A stretch of DNA of 38,727 bases from positions 1 through 38,727 of the forward strand of contig DFBK01000102.1 of the NCBI GenBank assembly GCA_002366595.1. Reading direction: 5' to 3'. A program made the position numbers and the translations under genes. Below the pieces are notes generated by a model. The model saw nothing but the letters and a program-made list of their open reading frames with translations. It searched no databases and was not told the origin of the DNA. Shown piece after piece: positions 33,222-38,727 of the stretch. This DNA is from Anaerolineales bacterium UBA3082 (lineage in GTDB: Bacteria > Chloroflexota > Anaerolineae > UBA7937). Numbering within the stretch: position 1 is the stretch's first letter; every line of letters begins with the position of its first letter.

Positions 33222-33959
33222 ATGATCGTGGGTCAATCGATTCTTTTTCCCTTGGTTGTCCTTCTGGCCTTTGTCTCGTTTCTAGTGGCCGCCATCGTCT
33301 ACTTCAGGAGCGAGAAGGAGCCGGAGGCTCTTCAGCAGCGCTTCCTTCCCCGTTTCTATGCCTACGCTATGCTTTTTATCTCATCTTTGATACTCCTCAT
33401 AGGAGGGGGGCTTCTCCTGAAGGCTGCCCTCTCCTACCCTCTGGGCATGCAGTTCAGTTACCGGGGGCAGGCCATCTACACTGAGGTTGAGGTAGTTGAG
33501 GTACAACCGGTACCTCCGACAGAGCCCCCACAGCCACTGCCCATACCAACCCCGGTCTCGAAACCGCCTGCTTTTGAGGACATAGAGTATCGTGAGGAAG
33601 AGCGCTTAAGGGATCTCCTCAACGGGGCGACCTTGTTTGGGGTAGGGGCTCTTTTCTTCGCTCTGCATTGGATCCTCCGCAACCGGGTGGAGAGCCGAGA
33701 GGAGCGTCCCTTCTCCTTCCTGAACAAGGCCTACCTTATGGTGAGCGGCGTGGTCTATGGCGGTCTCTCTCTCGTACTGCTCCCCATGGGGCTCTATCAA
33801 CTCATCGAGTTTTACTTCGTCCCACGAGGCGATCCCGAGCAGACCTTTTGGAGTTGGGCTATCCCCGGCGACACCCTGGGCTACGCTCTTGTGGCTCTTG
33901 TCCTATGGCTATGGATTCTCCCCCTACTATTCAAAAGCCTGGGAAGGGAGAGAGAATAG
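33222..33959 (+). CDS. Membrane protein with four helices, unknown function
   Basis: 245 residues. Helices at about 4-27 (SILFPLVVLLAFVSFLVAAIV), 46-68 (YAYAMLFISSLILLIGGGLLL), 137-151 (ATLFGVGALFFALHW), 171-189 and 220-238 (ALVALVLWLWILPLLF). Between helices 2 and 3 is an external Pro-rich segment VEVQPVPPTEPPQPLPIPTP. No catalytic motif. It sits inside the mevalonate-type operon between thiolase and its DUF35 partner, where no membrane gene is expected. Possibly a lineage-specific addition. Confidence 0.75.
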   Translation: MIVGQSILFPLVVLLAFVSFLVAAIVYFRSEKEPEALQQRFLPRFYAYAMLFISSLILLIGGGLLLKAALSYPLGMQFSYRGQAIYTEVEVVEVQPVPPTEPPQPLPIPTPVSKPPAFEDIEYREEERLRDLLNGATLFGVGALFFALHWILRNRVESREERPFSFLNKAYLMVSGVVYGGLSLVLLPMGLYQLIEFYFVPRGDPEQTFWSWAIPGDTLGYALVALVLWLWILPLLFKSLGRERE

Positions 33960-34018
33960 CGGGAGGCTAGTTCTAGGATCGAGGCCCTGTGGCCCGTAAG
34001 AAAAGAAAGGTCAAGAGT

Positions 34019-34417
34019 ATGTCTTTAGCCAGACATTGGCGCCTACAGGATGAGCGATATAAACTGATAGGTAGAGAATGCGCCGCCTGCGGCAAGAAAC
34101 TCTTCCCTACCCGGGATATCTGCCCCCACTGCGGATCCCGAGACCTTAAACCCTATAGGTTTGCGGGAAGGGGGGAGATCTACTCCTACTCTACTATCTA
34201 CCAACCCCCGGCCGGCTATGAGGGTTTCGTGCCCTACACCGTCGCTTTGATCCGCTTAGATGAGGGGCCCTTGATAACCGCCCAACTGACTGATGTGGAT
34301 AGAGAAGGGGTAGAAATCGGCCAGCGGGTGGAGATGGTCACCCGTCGGCTCCGGGAGTACGGCCCAGAGGGGCTCATCGTCTACGGTTACAAGTTCCGGC
34401 CGGTTCTCAAAGGCTAA
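34019..34417 (+). CDS. Zinc-ribbon/OB-fold (DUF35) partner of thiolase and HMG-CoA synthase
   Basis: 132 residues. Starts MSLARHWRLQDERYKLIG, then a zinc ribbon CAACGKKLFP (Cys21, Cys24) and CPHCGSRDL (Cys35, Cys38), then an OB domain: RGEIYSYSTIYQPPAGYEG, YTVALIRLDEGPLITAQL, EYGPEGLIVYGYKFRPVL. This is the bridging subunit that links acetoacetyl-CoA thiolase to HMG-CoA synthase in archaea and some bacteria, channelling acetoacetyl-CoA. A GTG at 33989 would add ten basic residues; the ATG at 34019 matches the family and has AAAGG upstream. Confidence 0.88.
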   Translation: MSLARHWRLQDERYKLIGRECAACGKKLFPTRDICPHCGSRDLKPYRFAGRGEIYSYSTIYQPPAGYEGFVPYTVALIRLDEGPLITAQLTDVDREGVEIGQRVEMVTRRLREYGPEGLIVYGYKFRPVLKG

Positions 34418-34502
34418 GCGAGCGATTAGGCCCAAAGGGCTCGGCCGAATAAATACTTAGCTGGAAGTAAGACCTTCCAACCGCGATTGGAGGTAGCTAT
34501 AG

Positions 34503-35342
34503 GTGCACCCCGAATGGCTAGAGAAACTCAAAGAGAAGCGAGACTATCTGAAAAAATGGTTGGCTCGCCACCGCGAGACTCACGAAATTGCACCTGAAGT
34601 TCAGAGAAATCTCGAACTAACCGAGTGGCAGATTAACACTATCGAGAGCAGGCCCTTATCATCGTACGAGATTCCATTGCCTGACCTTGCAAGGACCGTT
34701 GCCAGTGACTATGAACACCTCATGGGTGCTCTCCCAATGATCCCAAGATTTGACAGGGAAAAAATCGTCTCAGGTTCAGCTTTTACCTCGACGAGCACTG
34801 CCTCGGTTTTCGAATATGCATCAAGAGTTGGAGACCTTGACGAGCCGGAGGCAAAGGAATACTCGAATATGTTTACCGTCTCATTCCGCGATCTTCAACA
34901 TTCTCACGAAAGGCCAAAGCAATTACGTTGGCTTATCGAGCGACTTGGAAATCCGGGCACGACTAGTCGACTTGACAGAGCAGTCAATTCCTATTCCTCT
35001 TATCAAATGGACACCACTCGTCGCACAGCGGTCGCAATTGAAATTAGGAATTTGATTGATGGGGTGAAAGGAGATCTCTTCGAGCGGGCTAGAAACTGGC
35101 CCAAGGAAAATATGACGTGGCCCACCATGGCTCAACGACTTTCGAAGGGTCCTGAAAATGGTCCACAATTCCAAGAGCTCATCGAGCATGAGCGAACACA
35201 CAGCTTGCTAATCAGTCGTCTTTCAGATATCGCAAAGGACAGGGAAGCAGGCTCGTTCACGAATCTCGATAATGTTTGGGCTGAAACCTTAGAGCATCTT
35301 TATGCTGTTCTGGGTTTGGTTGATCTCGAAGCTAGGGGATAA
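34503..35342 (+). CDS. Hypothetical helical protein, possible integron cassette gene
   Basis: 279 residues starting at GTG with GGAGG about 8 bases upstream. No named domain was recognised. The first 50 residues are charged and helical (LEKLKEKRDYLKKWLARHR), followed by LPDLARTVASDYEHLMGALP, SAFTSTSTASVFEYASRVGD, MDTTRRTAVAIEIRNLIDG, KGDLFERARNWP, and HSLLISRLSDIAKDREAG before VWAETLEHLYAVLGL. Highly charged and soluble. Codon use is more A+T-tolerant than in the mevalonate genes. The attC-like element follows 35 bases after the stop, so the gene has the position of a cassette ORF. Function unknown. Confidence 0.7.
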   Translation: MHPEWLEKLKEKRDYLKKWLARHRETHEIAPEVQRNLELTEWQINTIESRPLSSYEIPLPDLARTVASDYEHLMGALPMIPRFDREKIVSGSAFTSTSTASVFEYASRVGDLDEPEAKEYSNMFTVSFRDLQHSHERPKQLRWLIERLGNPGTTSRLDRAVNSYSSYQMDTTRRTAVAIEIRNLIDGVKGDLFERARNWPKENMTWPTMAQRLSKGPENGPQFQELIEHERTHSLLISRLSDIAKDREAGSFTNLDNVWAETLEHLYAVLGLVDLEARG

Positions 35343-35377
35343 AGTCAATCCTCGAATCATGTCTATCGGATAGTCTT

Positions 35378-35470
35378 CCTAACCCCTCGCTGCAGCGGAC
35401 CGGGGATGCGTGCCCATTTGATTTCGACTCGACCGAGCCGCCGGGCCGCTCAGCTCGGCGCCGTTAGGGG
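35378..35470 (+). other. attC-like integron recombination site (59-base-element type)
   Basis: Outer boxes TCCTAAC (35378-35384) and GTTAGGG (35464-35470) pair with a single wobble, and the second keeps the GTT cut core. Inner boxes GCTGCAGCGG (35390-35399) and CCGCTCAGC (35447-35455) pair except for one unmatched C at 35394, i.e. an extrahelical G on the bottom strand, a hallmark of attC. Unpaired spacers of 5 and 8 bases separate the boxes; the 47-base middle is variable. It closes the 34.5-kb gene. The left edge of the cassette is unclear: TTAGGC occurs at 34426-34431 but follows A, not G. Confidence 0.7.
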
Positions 35471-35549
35471 AAGCAACGATGGGGTTGCTCTGCCCGGTCG
35501 CAAGGCTAGAGCCTACGTTCAAACGATCAAAACAAAATGGACTTAAAAA

Positions 35550-35577
35550 GGCGACCCCGCAAGGGGTCGTCCTTTTT
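35550..35577. terminator. Bidirectional intrinsic terminator
   Basis: CGACCCC, loop GCAA, GGGGTCG (35552-35569), with A5 before and T5 after. It can serve both the plus-strand 34.5-kb gene and the minus-strand Yvl-like operon. The interval 35471-35549 holds small hairpins (for example GCAAC/GTTGC at 35474-35489) but no recognised RNA. Confidence 0.9.
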
Positions 35578-35608
35578 GTTGCTAGACACTAACTCACCGC
35601 CGTGGCCT

Positions 35609-35974
35609 TTACTTCTCCTCCCCTCGGATCAGAAGGGTGAGGGCCAGGCTCACCAGGCTGATCACCAGCGCCCCCCAGAAAGCAGCCCAGAAGTTGGCCA
35701 CCCCAAAGCCGATGCCCAACTGCCCGGCCACCCAAGCGGTGAGACCCAACATCGCCGCGTTGATGACGAAGAGGAAAAGACCCAAAGTCAAAACTATCAA
35801 GGGGCAGGTGAAGAATTTGAGCAGGGGCCGGATAAAGGCGTTCACCAACCCCAAAATCAGTGCCACCGTTATGATGGCCCACTCATCTTCCACTTTTATT
35901 CCCGACACCAGCCTACTGGCGACATAGATGGCCAGGGCGTTTATCAGCCAGCGAAGCAGAACCCGCCGTATCAT
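35609..35974 (-). CDS. Phage holin family 4 / YvlD-like membrane protein
   Basis: 121 residues. Four hydrophobic helices and the family start RWLINALAIYVASRLVSGI, then ILGLVNAFIRPLLKFFTCPL (the N-A-x-x-R-P-x-L-x-x-x-x-x-P-L motif), LTLGLFLFVINAAMLGLTAW, and a final helix. This is the YvlD-like family annotated as holin-like, most often in envelope stress operons, not phage. The ATG overlaps the stop of a small upstream ORF. The bidirectional terminator lies directly after it. Confidence 0.9.
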   Translation of the reverse strand: MIRRVLLRWLINALAIYVASRLVSGIKVEDEWAIITVALILGLVNAFIRPLLKFFTCPLIVLTLGLFLFVINAAMLGLTAWVAGQLGIGFGVANFWAAFWGALVISLVSLALTLLIRGEEK

Positions 35975-36123
35975 AAGATCTCCTCTCCGATGAAAAGGGT
36001 ATGCCTCAGGCCAGAACTGAGGGCATCAGCCCTGCTCAGGACGGTCACCGTCTCGTCTTCCTCCACCGCCGAGCAGGAGCACACGACCTTTCTGGCTATC
36101 CCCTCATAGTCGGGTTCATACAT
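35971..36123 (-). CDS. Small ORF (50 aa), possibly an aminopeptidase N-terminal fragment
   Basis: ATG preceded by GGGGGTGG, ending in TGA that overlaps the ATG of the YvlD-like gene (ATGA). The peptide begins MYEPDYEGIARKVVCSCSAV and continues EEDETVTVLSRADALSSGL. This start resembles the first residues of M29-type aminopeptidases (A-x-x-V-V..., G/E-E-x-V-x-V), but the catalytic domain is missing, so it may be a cut-off relic or an independent small protein. The tight coupling supports translation. Confidence 0.45.
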   Translation of the reverse strand: MYEPDYEGIARKVVCSCSAVEEDETVTVLSRADALSSGLRHTLFIGEEIL

Positions 36124-36210
36124 CTACCACCCCCATAGTTTTGGCTCATTTTCCTCGGGATACTTTACATACTACCACTCGGTGGCAAATCCAGCAAATA
36201 GAGGCGGCCC

Positions 36211-36567
36211 CTACTCGACATATATCTCCACCCGCTCCCCGTCCTCGGTATCCTCTACATCCACGATCTTCCCCCTAGCGCCCTCGCGCACGGCTCTCAC
36301 TATCTCGTCGATGTCGAGATCGAGGGGGGCGGAGAACTTGGCCCCTATCTTGGCCCCGATATTTAACAGCCCTAGGGGAAGGTTGATATTCACCTTATGC
36401 TTCCCTGTTTTCATATCTGTGACCCGCACTTGGAACCAGCGCGCAGGTGCGGCCCGCTCTTCCCCCGTTGTCTCTAAGGCATCCAGGAGTTTCGCCCCCT
36501 CCTCAGCGGTGATCTGGCCCTCCTCGATCATCTTGAGGATCTGCATCCTCTCCTCGTGAGTAGCCAT
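36211..36567 (-). CDS. SHOCT-like domain protein (YvlB-like N-terminal region)
   Basis: 118 residues. Begins EERMQILKMIEEGQITAEEG with AKLLDALE, the SHOCT-like short helical module (I-L-x-M-[IV]-E-E-G-x-I-[TS]-x-E-E-A). A beta-rich part with VRVTDMKTGKHKVNINLPLG and an acidic end (VDVEDTEDGERVEIYVE) follow. Proteins of this type accompany PspC/YvlD-like membrane proteins and are thought to respond to envelope stress. A good AAAGGAGATGAGAGG precedes the ATG. It is 4 bases downstream of the GNAT gene. Confidence 0.85.
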   Translation of the reverse strand: MATHEERMQILKMIEEGQITAEEGAKLLDALETTGEERAAPARWFQVRVTDMKTGKHKVNINLPLGLLNIGAKIGAKFSAPLDLDIDEIVRAVREGARGKIVDVEDTEDGERVEIYVE

Positions 36568-36571
36568 CCTC

Positions 36572-37510
36572 TCATCTCCTTTTCACTCTTAATATCATCC
36601 GCTCTAACGTCCGCTCCTCGATGAAACCGCACCTCTCAAGAACCTTTACCGTCTCCAGGTAAGAAGGGTATATTCTGGCCACCGCTCCTCTTGGAGGGCG
36701 GCTACGCAAAATCGAAAACACTTTAGCCAAAAGCCCCTCCTCCACCCGGCCTCGCTCCTCCCGATGAACCACCATTCCCAACCGGTGCGGCCCAGCCCAG
36801 GAAAGACGGAGGGTGAGCATAGACCCCCCCGTCACCCAGCGGTATCTTCTCCGGCCGAGAAGCCTCCATAGCCAGCCGAGGAGCCCCTGGCCCAGGTCCG
36901 GCTTCCAGCCTTCCCTTTCGCCCAGGAACGCCGTCTCTTGGGGTAAGGCCTCTTTCCATAGCCGATACCCCTCTCGCCACTCGGCGGGCGCTAACTCTCT
37001 CACCGCAGGGCCTTCTCGGAGGACGAAATCGACCGTTTCAACGAGTCGCATCTCCGTCCAGGCATCAACCTCCATAAAACCCAGTTCCTCATAGAGCCCC
37101 TTAGCCGCCCTATTATCTCGGCGCACCTCCAAGGCCACCCAAGGGGCTTTCCTCCTTTCGGCCCTCTCTACAACCGCTTCCATCAACCGCCTAGCGATGC
37201 CCCTCCTCCGATAATCTGGGTGGACGGCTAAGTTGCTTACGAAGTAGCCCCCTCTCCTCCTGCTGAGGGTCACATTCCCCACCACCCGTTTTCCCTCCAC
37301 CCAAACGTAGCCTGAGAAAATATCTCCCAGAATCCACAAGAGAGGCCTAATATAGGCCGCAGCCCTCATCCCCCACACCGCTTCCCGACCTTCGGGGCCC
37401 AGGTCAACGCTGAAAGCCGCCTCTATCAGGTCCGCCACAGGCGACATATCCTGCATAGGGTTAAAGGTGCGTAAGCCGCTTTCCATCCCACCCAGAACCC
37501 CGGTCACCAT
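36572..37510 (-). CDS. GNAT acetyltransferase with C-terminal extension
   Basis: 312 residues. The first half is GNAT: AFSVDLGPEGREAVWGM, VVGNVTLSRRRGGYFVSNLA, VHPDYRRRGIARRLMEAVVE (acetyl-CoA loop R-R-R-G-I-A) and NRAAKGLYEELGFMEV. The second half (about 170-312) has RWVTGGSMLTLRLSWAGP and AVARIYPSYLETVKVLERCG; that is a degenerate second GNAT-like fold, with LERCGFIEERTL echoing the L-Y-E-x-x-G-F element. The ATG at 37510 overlaps a small upstream ORF; an alternative ATG is at 37486. Inserted in a stress-type operon where it is not usual. Confidence 0.82.
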   Translation of the reverse strand: MVTGVLGGMESGLRTFNPMQDMSPVADLIEAAFSVDLGPEGREAVWGMRAAAYIRPLLWILGDIFSGYVWVEGKRVVGNVTLSRRRGGYFVSNLAVHPDYRRRGIARRLMEAVVERAERRKAPWVALEVRRDNRAAKGLYEELGFMEVDAWTEMRLVETVDFVLREGPAVRELAPAEWREGYRLWKEALPQETAFLGEREGWKPDLGQGLLGWLWRLLGRRRYRWVTGGSMLTLRLSWAGPHRLGMVVHREERGRVEEGLLAKVFSILRSRPPRGAVARIYPSYLETVKVLERCGFIEERTLERMILRVKRR

Positions 37511-37641
37511 CGCTTTCTAAGGGTACCATCATGGACAACAACCCACCTTCCCAGCGAAGCCTCACTTACCAAGAACCTCTCCTTGGGAGAAGAGGATATA
37601 AACTCCTCAGACTTGGCCTCATCGGGCGATGCGCGATTCAT
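37504..37641 (-). CDS. Small ORF (45 aa) between DUF2089 and GNAT genes
   Basis: ATG two bases after the DUF2089 stop, with GAGGGG upstream; its TGA overlaps the GNAT start. The peptide begins MNRASPDEAKSEEF and ends VVVHDGTLRKRW. It shows no family. Its tight fit on both sides supports translation or coupling, but it could also be a chance frame. Confidence 0.35.
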   Translation of the reverse strand: MNRASPDEAKSEEFISSSPKERFLVSEASLGRWVVVHDGTLRKRW

Positions 37642-37643
37642 CT

Positions 37644-38015
37644 TTACTTTCCCCTCAGGAGTTCCACAGCCTTCTTGGCTCTGATCTCTCCCTTTTGTAC
37701 CCGCTCCAAGATCTCCCTCCGCCTCTCGGGAGTCACCGCTTCCTCCTCCGGTACCTCATAGCCCAGGGCCCGGATCACCTTGTTGAGCCGGCTACGTACC
37801 GTAGGATAGGAGATTCCCAACTCCTCCTCCACCCTGGTGATCTTCCCCTCGCACTTGATGAAGGTCTCCACGAACCGCATCTGCTCAGGGGAGAGCCGGT
37901 AGAAGCGACCTAACTCGAAGTGCCCCTCTAGGGTCGAATCGCAACTTCGACAGTAGAGGCGTGTCACCTCGAGATCGCTGAAGCAGACCGGACACCGCTT
38001 CCTCACAGGATACAT
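37644..38015 (-). CDS. DUF2089 family regulator (zinc ribbon + HTH)
   Basis: 123 residues. N-terminal zinc ribbon: CPVCFSDL and YCRSCDSTLEG. Then LSPEQMRFVETFIKCEG and a helix-turn-helix KITRVEEELGISYPTVRSRL with the recognition helix YPTVRSRLNKVI. The C terminus RREILERVQKGEIRAKKAVE is a SHOCT-like motif resembling the 36.2-kb protein. It probably regulates the operon it heads, perhaps its own promoter with the nearby repeats (inference). Confidence 0.9.
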   Translation of the reverse strand: MYPVRKRCPVCFSDLEVTRLYCRSCDSTLEGHFELGRFYRLSPEQMRFVETFIKCEGKITRVEEELGISYPTVRSRLNKVIRALGYEVPEEEAVTPERRREILERVQKGEIRAKKAVELLRGK

Positions 38016-38241
38016 AAAAACACTCCCTTCCCTGAACTAGAGAATGGGCTAGCAACCCGAAAACCGCACCCACTTCTCCGTTCCCCTTCCCGCACTTCCC
38101 CCAGCTGTTGATGGCGATAGGCCCTCTCCAACCGGGCCTGTTCTTGCTACCTCAGACTGCTCCCACTGGATGACAAGCACCAGCCGATACGTACCTACAG
38201 TTACGCTTATCTTCAATCTCCTTGCTGAAATCTCATACAAT

Positions 38242-38270
38242 ATTTTATTGCAGAACTTGAGATTTGTCAA
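38242..38270 (-). promoter_or_regulatory. Promoter of the DUF2089/YvlD-like operon
   Basis: Minus strand TTGACA (38270-38265), 17-base spacer, TAAAAT (38247-38242). Predicted start near 38235, giving a leader of about 220 bases (38016-38235), which shows no convincing gene; the frame at 38049-38270 would start upstream of the transcript start. Confidence 0.8.
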
Positions 38271-38294
38271 GCCTATATTAAATAACTTGAGATT
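38254..38294. repeat. Direct repeats AACTTGAGATT, operator-like
   Basis: Two exact 11-bp copies at 38254-38264 and 38284-38294, 30 bp apart (about three helical turns). One lies within the promoter spacer, one upstream of the -35. A shorter inverted copy AATCTCA is at 38229-38235. Arrangement typical of regulator binding sites. Confidence 0.75.
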
Positions 38295-38331
38295 AGAGGT
38301 GTAAATTTTAAGTTTAGACTTCTATAGGGGG

Positions 38332-38366
38332 CAAATATAAACGAGGAGAGCAAAGCGCTCCCCTCG
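38332..38366 (-). terminator. Intrinsic terminator of the small membrane protein gene
   Basis: On the minus strand CGAGGGGAGC, loop GCTTT, GCTCTCCTCG (38366-38342; one G-U pair) followed by TTTATATTT. It lies 40 bases after the stop of the 38.4-kb gene. Confidence 0.8.
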
Positions 38367-38407
38367 ATGAAGTGATTAAACAATTATTGGAGGCTAAGAG
38401 CCCCTGG

Positions 38408-38602
38408 TCACTCCAGATAGATGATCCAGACGCAGAGGCCAGCCAGGATGATGGTGGTCACTATGAGGGCCGCCCACTGGCCTGGCAAGAGCCCCACATT
38501 TCGGGCGGCTATCACCAGCATGATCACCATACCTACGGCCAGGACGATCCAGGCCGATAGGCGAGGATGACGGGTTACGAACCCTTTCAAAGAGGCGATC
38601 AT
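38408..38602 (-). CDS. Small membrane protein, 64 aa
   Basis: Two hydrophobic helices: LSAWIVLAVGMVIMLVIAA (about 15-33) and WAALIVTTIILAGLCVWIIY (about 43-62), with a basic N terminus (LKGFVTRHPR). AAAGGAGAGGGGG precedes the ATG. It is 17 bases after coaE, so it is in the same transcription unit. No family recognised. Confidence 0.8.
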   Translation of the reverse strand: MIASLKGFVTRHPRLSAWIVLAVGMVIMLVIAARNVGLLPGQWAALIVTTIILAGLCVWIIYLE

Positions 38603-38619
38603 TCCCCCTCTCCTTTCTC

Positions 38620-38727
38620 TTAGATCTTATCCCACTCCCGCTTCACCTGCTCCCAGGTCTCCTCCCGAGAGCCCGAATTATCGATGATGACGTCCGCGGC
38701 TTTGATCTTCTCGGAGATCGGCCCCTG
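38620..38727 (-). CDS. coaE: Dephospho-CoA kinase, C-terminal end (cut by window)
   Basis: The last 35 residues of a gene that enters from beyond the window: KIKAADVIIDNSGSREETWEQ then VKREWDKI. The A-D-x-V-I-D-N-S-G-x-x-E-x-T motif is characteristic of the C terminus of dephospho-CoA kinase, the last step of coenzyme A synthesis. The P-loop part is not in the window. Confidence 0.8.
   Translation of the reverse strand, partial: QGPISEKIKAADVIIDNSGSREETWEQVKREWDKI

Noticed and set aside
33989..34018. Ten-codon N-terminal extension of the DUF35 gene (GTG start)
   Set aside because: No clear ribosome site, and the basic residues do not fit the family; ATG at 34019 preferred.
35378..35545. tRNA, tmRNA or 6S-like RNA
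   Set aside because: TTCGACT and GTTCAAAC-like strings occur, but no acceptor stem or matching T-stem can be formed; the box symmetry fits attC better.
35609..35974. Prophage, because of the holin-family membrane protein
   Set aside because: No other phage gene; the family is usual in YvlD-like stress operons.
35537..36109. 190-aa plus-strand frame over the YvlD-like gene
   Set aside because: Antisense to a well-supported membrane protein gene; no domain, begins inside a terminator.
38049..38270. 73-aa minus-strand frame in the DUF2089 operon leader
   Set aside because: Its start lies upstream of the predicted transcription start, within the -35 and operator region.

Overview
The window reads as a gene-dense, fairly GC-rich bacterial chromosome segment. 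It is most consistent with an uncultured member of the Chloroflexota or a neighbouring lineage. This is inferred from gene content: a bacterial archaeo-eukaryotic-type release-factor homologue, a stand-alone DUF2089 regulator with a YvlD-like membrane protein, paired DUF72 proteins, and a mevalonate-type cluster built on an archaeal-type HMG-CoA synthase. No rRNA, tRNA, CRISPR array, insertion sequence or phage was seen.

Layout. 1-5.7 kb: the end of a DUF58 gene, a GNAT acetyltransferase, a PD40 beta-propeller lipoprotein, then rho (good promoter, long leader) overlapping a LysM/M23 peptidase. 5.8-9.7 kb: DUF72 protein, AmrS-like radical SAM enzyme, eRF1-like protein, membrane-anchored TPR protein. 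9.9-13.3 kb: selA (minus) and an APC-type transporter with an unusual leader. 13.4-18.5 kb: hypothetical proteins, a nucleotidyltransferase-like protein, a metallophosphoesterase (minus), a universal stress protein, a membrane protein (minus) and an orphan prepilin peptidase. 18.6-20.4 kb: an A+T-richer accessory patch with a PD-(D/E)xK nuclease, an MGMT/ATL-like protein lacking the PCHR cysteine, and a tiny four-cysteine protein. 20.5-25.6 kb: a close-packed run of HhH-GPD protein, DUF488, DUF72, alpha-toroid protein, GNAT, histidine phosphatase, Cys-rich protein and two stand-alone RAM domains. A decayed copy of the DUF72 3' end lies inside it. 25.7-29.5 kb: tpiA, then a large PHP-phosphoesterase/SMC-like ATPase fusion that looks acquired. 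29.6-34.4 kb: HMG-CoA reductase (apparently starting at CTG), archaeal-type HMG-CoA synthase, thiolase, a membrane protein and a DUF35-type zinc-ribbon/OB protein, i.e. the acetyl-CoA to mevalonate steps. 34.5-35.5 kb: an orphan gene followed by a sequence with the architecture of an integron attC site. 35.6-38.0 kb (minus): a Yvl-like envelope operon headed by DUF2089, with two overlapping small ORFs and a promoter bearing repeated operator-like motifs. 38.4-38.7 kb (minus): a small membrane protein and the end of coaE.

Most worth following up: the attC-like element with its possible gene cassette (35.4 kb), the CTG start and attenuator-like leader of HMG-CoA reductase, the DUF72 remnant, the PHP-SMC gene, the MGMT-like protein without its cysteine, and the repeat-bearing promoter of the DUF2089 operon. 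All functional calls rest on motif recognition by eye; no database search was run.
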